NCBI RefSeq assembly: GCF_001640805.2
Contig: NC_066852.1
Span: forward strand, 13,976,194-14,040,193
Direction: 5' to 3'
Length of the DNA: 64,000 nucleotides
From: Lates calcarifer
Lineage: Eukaryota; Chordata; Actinopteri; Centropomidae
Made by a program: the position numbers and the translations under genes
Notes under the pieces: generated by a model
Told to the model about the DNA's origin: nothing
The model's database searches: none
What the model saw: only the letters and a program-made list of their open reading frames with translations
In this document: one piece after another, positions 23,311 to 46,094 of the stretch
How positions within the stretch are numbered: position 1 is the first letter of the stretch
How the letters are laid out: each line of letters starts with the position of its first letter

Positions 23311-26300
23311 CTGTGTTGAAAATAGCAAATGCAAAATATGAGTAAATCTGCCGTAAACATGCCAGACCTAGAGCCCTCCTGTGTACTGTTACCTAGATGG
23401 ATGTTTTGATTTTAAGGCATGCAGGGATACAAGAAAAAAAAAAAAAGAACACATCCTGTGCCCTGGAGCATGATCTTACCTGTCCTCCACGTCTTGTATT
23501 GTGTCAGGAAGGGGTGAGCCGAGTGTTTCTGGAAGAAATATTCCAGCCACCCCGCTGAGGATCAGAGCGCCTCCGTAGATTAAACCCGGTAGCCAGGGTA
23601 TGTAGTCCCCCGCGAGGAGCACCATGGGGGCCACCATGGCTCCTATACGAGCCATCATGGATACCCAGCCCATGCCATTCTGACTGAAAGAGAAAACGTA
23701 CAATTAAGTACCACAAGGGATTGTTGTGCAATGGTGGAAGATAGATATTCAATGGATTCAGTATATAAAACATGTACGCGAGGGAAACAGGGTTTTAAGT
23801 TACTGTTTAACTGAACATTTGGAGGTGGAAGATAGTTGAACGTATTTAATTTGTTGGTGTCACAACTCAAAAAAAATGTGCCTTCTAGGGATTTTGGTGT
23901 ATTACAGTATCTGGAGTTTCCAGAGAACGGTAAAACAAACAAAGACATGTGGTCAGCAGCCCCTCTGCTGGGAAACATTTGGTCAGAGAGAACAGCAAAT
24001 AACTGCAATACTTAGACAAGTTAAACAAACATATAGTAAGTGTGCAAGAAACAACAATGTAACAGTGATGTCAAAATGGATATCCCAGAACACAGTTTGT
24101 CAGATGATGATGAGCTGTTGCTGACAGTAGAGCCCAAATAAATCCTTGAACATAAACCAAAACCTTATTGGATCCACATTTTGACGAAGACTTCAGGCTG
24201 TTTTAAATGAAAATGCATACTTGTTAATAAACAAGCATGTGTGATGATGCGGTCACAGAGTTTGTAATGATCTGTTACTGTTTAGCCCTCATGTCATCTG
24301 GGTAGAAGTTGACTCTGTTTGACGCAGTTAATCTTTATCTGTTCTGCTGCCAATGTGTCTGTGCAAGAAACAGCAGACTAACAGCATACACACGCCGCAC
24401 AGCCCTTTTTTGCTGCAGTTAGCAGTGAGCTTTTAGATTTTATTACTTGCCACGAGTGATTTGTGTCTCAACAAAAAGTGGCCCATACTATGTATTTATT
24501 CAAACAATAAACTGCTGTTCTCCTGGAGTTACCTGTTCTATATTCTGAATAAAATGTACATATTAGTATCCAGGTTCCATACATCTGACCTATTGCACGT
24601 ATTTCTGATTTGGTCCTCTAAATACCAGTTCCATCTGTTTAACAGGCTAATATAGGATCCAGGAGAGAAACCCTCATCTGTCTCATTCATAAATAGACAT
24701 GATTCCCTCAACAGAATAAATTGTTCTGTGAACTAAATTTCCTCGACAAACTAAATAATCTCCAAATAAGACTCACCGAATGATGGTTGGGTACAGTTCT
24801 CCGGAGTAAAGGTAACAGCAGTTGAAGGACGCAGCAAGGCAACCTTTACCCACAACAGCCAGACAGGTGCGTACAGTCTGTTTATCTGCACAGAGATGGA
24901 ATATGCATCTGATCACTCTGTTGTTTCTGTAGTATAATATCACAACAGCATGGTACATGGGCAACTCTCAGCCTTGACTTGTATGTATGTGTTCTAACAT
25001 ACCATAAGGTACCAGTACGTTGATCAAAATAGTGACTCCAGCGATAATGAGGGCACCACACTGCGATGGACGCCGTCCAATAAAACTCATTGACACAGTT
25101 ATGACAACTTTAGCAGGGATGTCAACGGCTCCGAAGATCACTTGGATTAAATAGATGTCTACCCCAAACTTCTGCAGATCCATAGCAAGGCCATAGTAGG
25201 CAAAGCTGGTTGATAACCTATATATATATTTAAAAAACATGCATGGTATCATTGCAATTTCACAGATGGTGCTTAGAAATGTTATTGGGTTCTTCTACAA
25301 TACAAGCAGGAAATGTACCAGACAGCACTGAGGCAGACTGTCATTGTCCTCATTGTGGGTGTGCGGAACAGATCCAGGACAGAGTAGGAGCCCTGAGAAC
25401 ACGACATCTCTTTCTTCATGGACTCTTGCAGCATCTGTGCATAAAGAGAGATTTCTCTCAATCCAAATTCATTTAAAATACAATTATGAACACATACGGA
25501 TGGTGCAATAACACAAATGCACCATGTTCCCTTACTTTAATGTCGATTTTTTCTCCCTCTTCGCGGCGTCCATTAAATTTGGCCACGCTTTTAAGGTTCT
25601 TGATGGCTTGGTCAGACTTATTACTCAGGACTAACCATCTTGAAGATTCATGAAACCACCTGTGAGAGATATTCATACTTATTAATCAGTAATTTTAGTT
25701 GCAATGCAAATTTTTCTTTGCAGTTCAATACTTGGCATCTCACCATGAGTAAAGGAAGAAGACATAGAAGGGCAAAGACACAGCCAGGGTTAACCACCTC
25801 CAGTCCCGGATGAAGTAGGCTATTACCGCCAGGATCAGCTGTCCCACTGTGTAACAGTAACCTGTTATTGTTCCCACCACAGTCCGCACCCGAGTGGGGA
25901 TCCACTCCACAACTTGAAATGAAAGAATCACAGAAGAAGACATATTTTAAAGAATTTAGTATGGTTAGTACCTCATTATCATCACAGTGTGTTGGGATAA
26001 GTGGCAGGCCTGTTGACTTTATCCTGTTAAAGGGGCTGTGTGTAATCCAACTGGTGAGTTCGTACTCCAAACACATAGGGGCAGCATATTGCCAGAAAGC
26101 TGGGGTGTCCACCTCTAAGAAACAAGGAAATGCACTCTTTGGTGTCTCTTGCTCCCTCCCCTTCTCTAGTCAGACTGACCAGTGGGCTGCCAAACGTTTC
26201 TGTCACTCCAGACTGTGTGGAGATTTGAATGGGACTGATTAGGACTGCAGACAAGAGACCAGCTGTGACCTTAAAGCGACTGTATGGAAGGAACATGCAA

Positions 26301-27690
26301 TGTGATGGAGAAACGACAGTACATTGGAGAAATTGCTGAGCTTGAGGAAAGAATGAGCTAATGTCACCGAGAGAAGATGGCTGAAACACAAGCTTACAGC
26401 CTGCTAGCAGTTATTACTTCCTCATCTTCTCACGATGGACTGAAGGCAAACTGGATGCTACAGTGACTCTCTATTACCTCTTGAGGCAAAAAGAGGTATT
26501 ACGAAGCCGGGGGTAGCTGGTTAGCATGCTAACTTCAGGAGATATCTCTGCAGCACAATACATAGACATATTTGACATAACGTCAAAACTCTTATTTCTT
26601 CACATTGCGTTGATAACTTTAGTTCATTTTTGAATGTTTTAAACTAAAATACTTACATTAGCCCCTTTAACTCCAAATGAACAAAGTGTAACTATTAACT
26701 CTGGCTCTTCTCAACAGTATTTCATATTTAGCCTTAATACTCCATCCAGCTAAATAACTTACTGAGCGAGAATGTGTTGAGTCCTAGGCCAGACAGAGCC
26801 ATGCCACAACCAAACCGGGACAGGCAGAAGAGGGAGAAGGAGGGCGAGAAAGCAGCACATGTTCCTGCCACTGCCATCAGCAGGTTAGAAATGAGCAGGA
26901 GGATGCGTCGACCATATCTTGGAGCCAGTCAGATTCACAAAGAGTGAGGTCAGTGAGGCCAGTTGCAATTTTAGTTACAATTTTAAACACTACTACATGA
27001 AGATGAGGCATGTCTTTTCATTCAAGATGAGTAAACAGATGCAGCAGAAAAGATGCATCTACAATTAATTTTGTACAGTTAAATGTTACCTGTCTGAAAG
27101 ACCTCCAAAGACAAGAGCTCCCACAAGCACACCTCCCATGTAGACGGTTTGTGACATTTGCTTCAAAGATCGCAGATCACACACCAAATGCCACTGACAA
27201 AATGTAAGCACAAATTAAAACACATGGCAAGACAACACATGCATTTGTACTGTGAGAGAAAGATGACTGAAAAGTGCAGTCTCACATCAGATATGATTGT
27301 GGAGGTCATCGCTGTCATGTTATAGGACCATCCGTCTGTGCATCCCTGCAGGTTAACATCCAAACCATCATCTGTGTCTTCCAGTTCTCTTGAACCGGAG
27401 GTCCCGTTCTTAGCCAGGAGGTGCCACTGTGGAGCAACGTAACGCTGGCACCTCTGCGGTTTCCCCGCCTGGTCTAACGGCACCGTTATCAGCAGCATCT
27501 CTTCCAGGCTCAGCTGGGTCTGAGAGAGGTTTGTGTGCGCGCTGCAGTAGTGAGAAGGCACAGCGGCCACAAAGTTCTGCAGCAGGTTATGACTGGCCAT
27601 CATCAGAACAGGTATGCAGAGGAGGGTCACATGTAGGATCTGGAAGCGTCCTGTGCTGCCCACCTGCTCTAGGAGGTCACCAAACGGCAT
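23223..27690 (-). CDS. slc22a6l: SLC22 organic anion transporter, OAT1/OAT3-like (complete, 10 coding exons)
   Basis: A twelve-helix major facilitator that exchanges organic anions for dicarboxylates at the basolateral membrane of excretory epithelia (family knowledge). Exons in transcript order: 27690-27286, 27193-27090, 26917-26763, 25912-25744, 25659-25536, 25434-25319, 25217-25003, 24885-24777, 23683-23480, 23310-23223. All junctions are GT/AG and in phase; the total is 1689 bases, 562 residues. It starts [17 protein letters not shown]. The large first extracellular loop has N-glycosylation sequons NLS, NGT and NMT. SDRYGRR follows helix 2; [15 protein letters not shown] and [13 protein letters not shown] mark helices 9-10; [19 protein letters not shown] closes the core. 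The MARIGAM segment has Arg where cation transporters carry Asp, and DIPAK keeps the OAT lysine; both argue for anions. Assignment among OAT1, OAT3 and fish-specific OATs is uncertain. Confidence 0.94.
26026..26671. mobile_element. TTAA-bounded MITE in an slc22 intron
   Basis: The left end reads GTTAAAGGGGCTGTG at 26026 and the right end ATTAGCCCCTTTAAC to 26671. The outer 12 bases are a perfect inverted repeat, with TTAA at each edge as for piggyBac-type target sites. About 646 bases with no transposase ORF, so a non-autonomous element. It lies in the intron between the exons at 26763 and 25912. Confidence 0.7.
27286..27690 (-). CDS. slc22a6l: slc22 OAT-like first coding exon
   Basis: 405 bases, exactly 135 codons, starting at the ATG complementary to 27688-27690 and ending at a GTGAGA donor. 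It carries helix 1 ([16 protein letters not shown]), the SHNLLQNF motif typical of OATs, and nearly all of the extracellular loop with four or more cysteines and the CTDGW motif. No upstream in-frame ATG is better: the FGDLL start aligns with the family N-terminus. Confidence 0.95.
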
Positions 27691-28420
27691 AGTTTTGCGC
27701 AGACAGTCTCCAGAGGGTCACTTAATGTTAATGGCACTAGATCCTGCTGTTGGTATGTTCCTTTAAAATATTTGGAGAATATGTTGCTCTAGCACCTGTG
27801 AAAATACTGAGGAAAACAACAGTTGATGACTAACCACTGACTATATTAATTTTACTGTATGCATTTAAAGGTGTTAATATACTTACCCACTGAATTAGTC
27901 GTCTCTTATTATATAAAATATGTGCAAAATCCAATGAGAATGCTTTCTCAAAAAGTGTAGCACCTTCATTAAAACAATTAAGACATTATACAATCAATTC
28001 AATTAAAATCCTGGCAAAGTGTCCCAGAGAGAGAGTCCTATTAAAAAAAAACAAAAAACAAAAAAAAACTAAAAAGCCAAAAAATCAAGAAGAAGTGAAA
28101 GTCGTTTCGTTGCTGCAGCCTGTCAAAGTGTGTAATCGCCTCTGAAATTCCAAAGGCTTTTCTGAACTTTGGATTATTAGAAGTGCAGTGTAACCTCTTG
28201 AGGTATTAGCAGCTCATTCTCTAAACACTGAGGTAGAATGCTGAGTCCTTGCTGTGTACGAACAATGTTTGGTTGAAGTGTTTCAGTGCAAGTAAGCTCC
28301 AGCATCAGGAGAGGGGCATATAACTGCGCTCAGCTCTTTTTTCCCCTCTTTGCACCGAGACACACTCCCTGCCCTTTATTGGTTACTTAATGTGAAGGAC
28401 GGGGTGATAGAGTGTTTGTG
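27691..28420 (-). promoter_or_regulatory. putative slc22 5' flank with HNF4-like site
   Basis: Upstream of the slc22 start codon. The plus strand carries TGAACTTTGGA at 28163-28173, close to the HNF4 half-site spacing pattern (CAAAG-TTCA on the minus strand). A CCAAT/ATAAAG pair lies near 28380-28393 on the minus strand. Renal and hepatic OAT genes are known to use HNF factors. The transcription start itself is not determined; a 5' noncoding exon is possible. Confidence 0.35.
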
Positions 28421-29653
28421 TGTCTGTGTGTGTATACATATGTATAACTCAGCATGCATGTGCACGTGCACACCTGTGCATACACATGTGAGGTTAAACA
28501 AATTCCTTTGGTTTTATTAGTGTTTCCTTGTCAGTTTCTGTAATGGTGTCCACAATTGTTTCCCTATCAATTTATTCATAATATGAACTGGTTTAGTGGA
28601 GTAAAGGTGAACAAGTTTGAGCCAGTTAGAAAAACACTGACAACAGTGTTTGAAATAAATTGCAAAAGATGCTGATAAATATTCAACTATTCAATTGCAC
28701 TTCAACACCATGACCTTTTCCCATCCTCACCTCACAGATTTTGGAGTCAATAAGTGACTAAGTGATGACTTTTCAATCAACAACACTTGCAGATGCTCTG
28801 TCACGTTATGCTGACGGAGAGTCATGAGACAGAACTGAGATGAATGCATTTGTATGACACATTTGTATTGTGTTTGTAAAGTACATGTAGCTAAAATCTT
28901 TTCTTTGCCAGGCTTGTGTCTTGATGATTAGTTTTGAGGAATGTGTGTGCTTGTGTAATAAGCAGCATGAGATGTCAGGCTGAATGAAGCTGCAGGTGCA
29001 CCAAAGCAAAACAATAACCGTTCCGTTTTTTCAGCTGTGATTCTCTGATCGGGGAGGCGATGATTTGTCCTTTTACATTTCCTAGTCTTTCAGCTGTTTC
29101 TTAAGGTTTGAGCCCTAAAAGCACAGGTATTTGACAGAATATATGAAAAAGAAAAGAAAAGAAAGAACAAAGTTGTATACGGATGCCCTGGGCGGTTTGG
29201 ACCTTTTTGAGAACTTTGGACAGCACAGAAACAGTGAGGAGGAGGGTGAAGGATGATCATGCACTAATGTTAAATCAGTTGCGTAGGAAGTGAAACTAGA
29301 TAGGTTTTACATCTGGCCATAATGTTTTACACAAAAGGAGATGTTTAAACAGGGAAGGAACTGGATGACATTTGGAAATTCTGGGTTTGAATTAGTAACC
29401 AGAAACAAGAGAACACAAAGTACGCACAAGGATGCCAGGTACCCATTCATGTAGTACTTTGTAAGTAAGGGTAAGTGTTAGGAAATCTGTTCTGGCATGT
29501 AAAGTAACCAGGAGAGAGAAATCTTATGGGTGAAGTGACGCAACCAAATTGACACCAGTGGAACTACTCTGTCACTCATTCAGTCATCTTTGGTAATTTG
29601 GTTTGAGCCCACATGCACCTTATCAAAGAGGAAGACAATGCGGTTATAAGACT

Positions 29654-29685
29654 TTATGCCGAGCTCTGAACTGAGCTCGGCATAA
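29654..29685. repeat. perfect 13-base inverted repeat (hairpin)
   Basis: Arms TTATGCCGAGCTC (29654-29666) and GAGCTCGGCATAA (29673-29685) are perfectly complementary around the 6-base loop TGAACT. Each arm contains the palindrome GAGCTC. No gene is adjacent; it may be the core of a palindromic repeat element. Confidence 0.95.
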
Positions 29686-31669
29686 TGGTTGAAGGGGCAG
29701 GGGCAGCCAGCAGGGGAGCATGAATACAAAGCACTTTAACATTTTAAATTTCATATTATAGACTTCAGCCAACTTTTTACTTTTTACTCTACTGACTCCA
29801 GTGCTACTTATACAGTAAGTTAACACCAGGCTGAAAAGCAGCTAAGTAATAAACCACCCTCTGTTTCAGCTCTGACCACATCCAATCACACCCAACAGTG
29901 AGGGACATACTCGCGAAACATTACAAGGATAAAAGCATCACCTTCAGTTCAGAGTCAGAAGAAATGAAAAGCACATGGCATGTCAGTCCTGATTTTAGAA
30001 CTCCGAGTTTTTGGTCTAAGAGTTATTCACAAAACATTTTAGCCACTAAAACTAGCTCCTAACTCCAAGGGAAATTAGAGAGAGTCCATTAGACACCTGG
30101 GCTGGCATGTGTAAAGCCACTAAGAGTGAAGTTTTGTTCTAAAGCTGGAATTATACTTTTCCAGGCTGCATGTTGGTAAACGTGCACAGTGAGGTCACTC
30201 AAATGCGTTTGCTCGGCTGTTTCTTTATACTTGTTAACTTATGTGTACACCGTATCAGCCTCTGCAAGCTAAAGTTACCCATAACATCCCTTTCTGTGTA
30301 TGTTCACAAAGACATTTATATCTTTGGAGAAACATAATTCCAGCTCAATGGGTGAATCAAAATTCTAATTCTATCTCTCTTCTCTTTGGGCACCAACGTG
30401 AAATTGCCAAGACACCAGGAACCTGAACTTGAGCCTGTGCGTAAAGTTGTCACTGGGTGTTCAGATTATTTTGCAGAGGTGAAGGGCATTTTCCTAACAA
30501 ACACGGGCTCAACTTAACAACTCACCTTCAACCCTTAACATTCGAAACATTTTTATAACAGATCTTTCATTGAGATACACCAGTGAAGTGAAAAAGTCAG
30601 ACAGGGTAAACTTAAGTCTCCATTACTAAATTTCAGCTCTTGAGGGCGGCGAAAACTGCAAGCAATTCTTTCAAGAAACCATTTAGAGGCTCACAAAGAA
30701 TCCACAGCACAGGAATAACAGGAATACACCATTCAGATTAGCAAAAGTGATGTTTTGTACTTCTGCAGTTATGTAAAGCTGTTAGATGTTTGATGTGAGT
30801 TTGGACTTTAAACTTGTTAAACTGGCTCTGAGAAAAGGAGTTATCTTACAATTTATTACACCACTAAACCCTCAGTTAAACACTGCAATCACGTTGACAA
30901 CAGTGAGACAGTGAGACTCTTATTTTGTACCTCTTGCTCTGTTAATAGTTACAAACAAATACAAGTGAATACATAACACTTTGACCTTTTGTCTCAGTGC
31001 TAAGCCAAGAAAAATATTAAAGAGTCTCATTTGGTAGAAGAGCAGGTTCAAAAGTCTGAGTCCAATACCAAGAACTGTAGTATTTATAATCATTTACTTT
31101 AATGGAGGTTATATTTGATGAATCATAGTTGTGGTTCAGGCAGAGAACTGCACTTATACTGGCTGATTGGCATCAAAATCTATTATGATAGATGTTAATT
31201 ATGGGGTTAGCTCTCTCCACAGAATCCTTATTGCTTGCACTTTCTGATAATATATATATGCATATGTATAACCATTTGCTAAAAATGGTCAGTTCCTTGA
31301 AATAAGTGTCTCTGAATGAGCTGTCAGTTAACTTAAGTTCACTTTAAAGGCTTATGTTCTGTTTGTCAGTCACTACACTTATTTTTACAGCTAAAAAACA
31401 TGGTCAAAGCAATAGGTTTGCAACATTGATTCTTCACAACTTTCCCTGATTTTACTCATAAACATGACTTTGAGGTGATGACATGTTTTAGATGCCCACT
31501 ACAGAATATTGTGCACCTCTGCTTAATATGTCAGAAACCAAAGCTTTAAAACCTGGTTAAATGCAATGTGTTTTATAAACTTTTTAAATATTATTTTATA
31601 TGCTATATATCTGCCATTGTCATTGACAGTACTTTTTTTATGGTGCAACACCCCTCACAGAGCATATCA

Positions 31670-31945
31670 GAGCAAAAACAAAGCTAAGAGGAGGATAGAA
31701 CTGCCCTGCAGAGGTCAGAGACAGGATTTTGTTGAGGCACAGATTTTGGGAAGGCTTCAAAAATTTCTGCTGCATTGAGGGTTCACATGAGTACAGTGGG
31801 CTCTATAATTCTTACATGGAAGGAATTTGGAACAACCACAACTCTTCCTAGAGCTGGCCGCCCAGAAAAAACTGAGCAATTGGCGGAGACGGGCCTTGAG
31901 TTGACTGAGATCCCGATGGTCACTCTGGCTGAGGGAAGTTTTTGC
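31670..31945 (+). pseudogene. Tc1-type transposase relic (N-terminal DNA-binding part)
   Basis: The plus-strand frame at 31796-31920 reads STVGSIILTWKEFGTTTTLP then RAGRPEKTEQLA and later PMVTLAE. This is the second helix-turn-helix, the GRPR-like hook and the following segment of Tc1/mariner transposases of the type common in fish. The upstream bases (GTTGAGGCACAGATTTTGGG, then AAATTTCTGCTGCATTGA) continue the same coding region. No DDE catalytic domain or terminal inverted repeats are found, so this is a truncated, dead copy. Confidence 0.8.
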
Positions 31946-33561
31946 TCCACCATTTTTGTTGTTTGCACACAGATGCTGTTTTGTTGTATATGTACTATTC
32001 TTCATAAGGGCCTGAAAACAACTTCTGAAAAATATCTCCACTTTATGCCATATCTCCAAATACTTCCTCACCAGATTTCAGTCATTATATCCCATTTAAG
32101 TCTGTGCAGTGATAGTAAGACACATTTTATTGTCACTAAATGTACCATTAAAGAATAACATTATGTCACAGGGGCCCTCCTATCTGGGACTCACATTCCT
32201 GGATATCACACACACATCTCACAAGGTCCTTTTGGCTTTTCTCTTTCCTCATTCTGGAAGCAACAGCTCCTCCAACAGGCAACTCAAAAAACTTATTTTT
32301 AATTTAATAGCTCTCTAACTGCAGCACTGATGGGACTGTTTCCAGTAGTTTTCAGTGTCTGGCAAGATTTCAGGATCTATCAGACACATGTTTTCTAAAA
32401 GTTTATGATAAGTTCAAATAACCATGAATGATAAATTATGCTCTTGCTGGCTGAAATAGGGTCTTACGGCAAAATGTCACTATAACCTGGCTAAATATCT
32501 GTGCCAGTAAATCATTTTGTGTGTGTAATTTAATGTCATGTATTTAGGCTGCTAAATGATTTTATTGACAGCATGTCTGAGCAGCCAAACCTAACAAAAT
32601 TTTTTATTTTTTTTTTTTATTTTTTTTTTTTAAAGAGAGTTGCTGTTGTTTAAGGTGATGTTGTGATTCTTTGAATTGGAGCAAAGTTCCAGGGTGGATC
32701 CACTGCAGCAAAAACACTGAGGTGTTATCAGGAACAGCCCATAATAACAGTTGGCATTAAGACTTACTTTACTGCCTCTGGCTGCATCCCATCACCAGTA
32801 CAGTATGACAGAGTGTTGCTGTCACTAACACAGTGCCAAAGTCCTGTCTGCTGTGGAACTGGGTCTCTGCTGGTGCTGGTGTTTTTATCCAGGGGGCTGT
32901 AGGGTCATGGCTTTATCAAACACTCTTATCCCTCTTGTTTGTTTTTCTTTGTGTTGCCCCAGTTATCACTGCTCCACATTGTCCCATTACTTGCTTTATG
33001 TAAAGCCTCATACCTGTTACCTATAAAACTCTTTCATTAACTTCATGGATCTTACTGCTCTACACTCAAAATTTGCTAAGCTGGTATGACAGCATTAGAC
33101 TGAAACACATAACACATAGATTTTTTTCCAGTGAAAATTATGCATTGTGTAAGACATATAATTAAGATGATTTTATTAAATTATTAGTATGCGATGCACA
33201 TCAGTTTTAAGGTGATGTTTTTGTTGTATGTGTATGACTGTGATGAGTTGTGATTCTTGTTTTTCAGCTGATGTACTTTCTCTTAGACCTGATTCTGGGA
33301 TCTTTTCCTCTGCAGAGTCACAGTCCTAAAGTTCACGGTCACCTCAGTTGAGGGTAAATATCACTCAGGAAAAGTCCTTAGTGACCTTTTTGGATTTGTT
33401 TGCAAAACACTGACAAAAATCAATCATTAACACCAACTATTTTTTAATTTATTTTTTATATCAAAAAATATATTTATATTTATATATATTGTATTTTTAT
33501 ATCAAAATACACTGACAGGGTTTTAGACAGAGTTTCTTCTGTCTCCTCTCTCATGTTTGTC

Positions 33562-33565
<4 letters not shown>

Positions 33566-33599
<34 letters not shown>
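33566..33599 (+). repeat. (GT)n microsatellite
   Basis: GT dinucleotide run of about 17 units, 150 bases beyond the presumed pygm poly(A) site. Confidence 0.95.
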
Positions 33600-33602
<3 letters not shown>

Positions 33603-33724
33603 GTGTGGCACAGCTTCTGATCACGGGCTCACCTGCTCTCCATTAGTCATCACCTGCACTATAAGAACCCCTGGCTGTCCCTAAAATTGATTGAGAACGG
33701 CAGAAAAAAAAAAGTCACTCAGGC

Positions 33725-34124
33725 TGTTGTGGTATCTTAGACAAATTTTTATTCAGAATGGGTCTAAGTGGAAATACAAGAGTTTATATCTTTAAATAAA
33801 AAAGTTATCACCAGTAAATTCACAAAACCCGCCACAAAGCGCTTTTATCCACTTCACGGCAGCTAAAAAGCCATTTCGGCGTCCCTGACGATAACTGCAA
33901 CGATGTTATTGCACCACTCTGTAGTCTGAGAATTCAGGTATGAAAAATGTAAACTTGTAGCCAGTCCAAGACTAATGCAGGGAGCGTTTTATGCCCGTGC
34001 GTGTGGATGCAGGTTTGTGTGAGGGCTTTTACCAGGGAAAAAAAAAACAAAAACAAAAAAACAAAGCCGTTCGTGTCGTGATACAAGCAGGGAAAGTTGG
34101 GGTGTTGGCTGTCTTCTGGACAGT
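33725..34124 (-). other. pygm: pygm 3'UTR
   Basis: From the stop codon to the minus-strand AATAAA at 33748-33753 plus a short cleavage distance. It contains a T/G-rich stretch (complement of the A-run at 34041-34060). Confidence 0.7.
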
Positions 34125-44552
<10,428 letters not shown>

Positions 44553-44760
44553 GGTGGCACGAGTTGTGGTGGGTCAGGGCTCTGACACTGGAAGAATGTA
44601 AACAGTGAGACAGCGGGCGCACACCACTGGGACCAGACACACAGCAAGAGAGGAACCCACTTTGCAGGATCAGGTTCAGCATTTTAAAGGCACAACTATG
44701 AATATTAAGCAGAGGGTGGAGTAAATTGTATATATTAGGTAAAGGGTGGGGCATTTGTTA
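44553..44760 (-). promoter_or_regulatory. pygm: pygm promoter and 5'UTR region
   Basis: On the minus strand a TATA-like TTTAAAAT lies at 44682-44689, about 130-137 bases before the ATG. Upstream are two similar blocks (plus-strand 44701-44720 and 44731-44750), each an AT-rich TATTA core followed by a GGGTGG (CACCC-type) box, spaced 30 bases apart. AT-rich MEF2-like plus CACCC elements are typical of muscle promoters, but binding is inferred only. Confidence 0.5.
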
Positions 44761-46074
44761 AGTGTAGAGGTTGTAACTTTTCAATAATGTCACACAGGAA
44801 TAACTGAGAGGCCCATGTTGGATGAATTATGTAAGATTGGCAGCAATACACGGCATCTTAGAGGAACACAACGTCATTTAAAGTATAGCAATTCATTATA
44901 GATGAGAATTCATTTACTTTTTTCTATTTGTATTCTCTGTTGTGCTTGTGTTCCACTATTGGATAAAGGATGAATGTGACCTTCACAAAGCTGGTAACTT
45001 AGAACGATTTGAATGATTCAGAATTATCCATTATAATCATTAAAATAAAATGTGGAAAAAGTCAGAAATTTGACCTTGTCTGTTTATTTTATTTTTTTCA
45101 ATATGTAACTACTCCTCTTGTCTGTGTAAAGTATTGTCTGATATTTTAGGAGAAACACATAGTGATGATAATATCTGGCAGCTACAGTGGCTAACTTGTT
45201 TTTCTCCCCATAGTTGGCAGGAGTGCCTTGGCCAGCAGATGGTAACAGCAGATTACATTTTTTTAAAAATGTGTTTTGTTGCACCTAAAAAGCAAAGCAC
45301 TGCAAAGTCTACTAATTATCATATTGTAGGGTGACAGTATATTTATAATTTGCTGAATTAGAGGGCAGTTACAGGGCGGATTTTGTCTTTGGCAAACTAT
45401 ATTGCAGACACTGGATCAGGTCTCACTTGCACCTTGGCCTGCTCTGAAACCCAAACAGCAGTACTGCGATGCTTAACATTTCCATGCTACTGTTACTTCA
45501 CAGGCACTGTAAGAAGTGGTACAGTATAGTTACAAACTAGTCATCCAGAGTCTGTGTGCAGATCACATCTGTTCACAAGAGCCTGGAGCACAGGGAGGCA
45601 CAAAATCAGCTGCAGCAGAGCTACTTAAACACACCCTATTTACAGTTATCACTCTACTGAGCCAAACCATCATGAAGTCTTGACCTTCTATAAATAGTAA
45701 CTCTGACCCAGTCCCAAAGGCCATGATATTTGAAAGGCATATCTTGTTAATGTCAGCGAGAGCCGGCAGACAACACCAGTATATTACTATGAGTCGGACC
45801 CCAACATAAGGAGGAGGCCAGTGTTTGCTGAGTTATTCTCTCAATGGAGATGTTATACTGCACAATTATTACTGTCTTGTTAAAAGGGGTGTTTTGCCTT
45901 TGGACCGAATTTGGTTAGAAGCTGGATGAAAGAGTGATTGTTACTCTAGTGTCAAGATGCACTGGATTGCACTGCACTTGGAGTAAATGTTGACAGGGAA
46001 AGTACTGGGAGTTAAATTAGCACATCTTTCTGACCGTGCCACATTAGATGAAATGCGAAAAAAGAAAAAGAAAG

Positions 46075-46094
46075 CACACACACACACACACACA
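46075..46094 (+). repeat. (CA)n microsatellite
   Basis: Short CA run of about ten units followed by an A-rich stretch. Confidence 0.85.

Larger units (their letters stand above)
28421..33730. other. intergenic region between slc22 and pygm
   Basis: No exon with splice sites and recognisable protein was found. It contains a perfect hairpin at 29654-29685, a Tc1-type relic near 31670-31945, poly-T around 32603-32631 and a GT repeat at 33566-33599. The two flanking genes are both on the minus strand, so the pygm terminator and the slc22 promoter share this spacer. Confidence 0.6.

Noticed and set aside
23504..27692. Several ORFs on the plus strand and in other minus frames overlapping slc22 exons
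   Set aside because: Shadows of the spliced slc22 exons, which close in phase with family homology.
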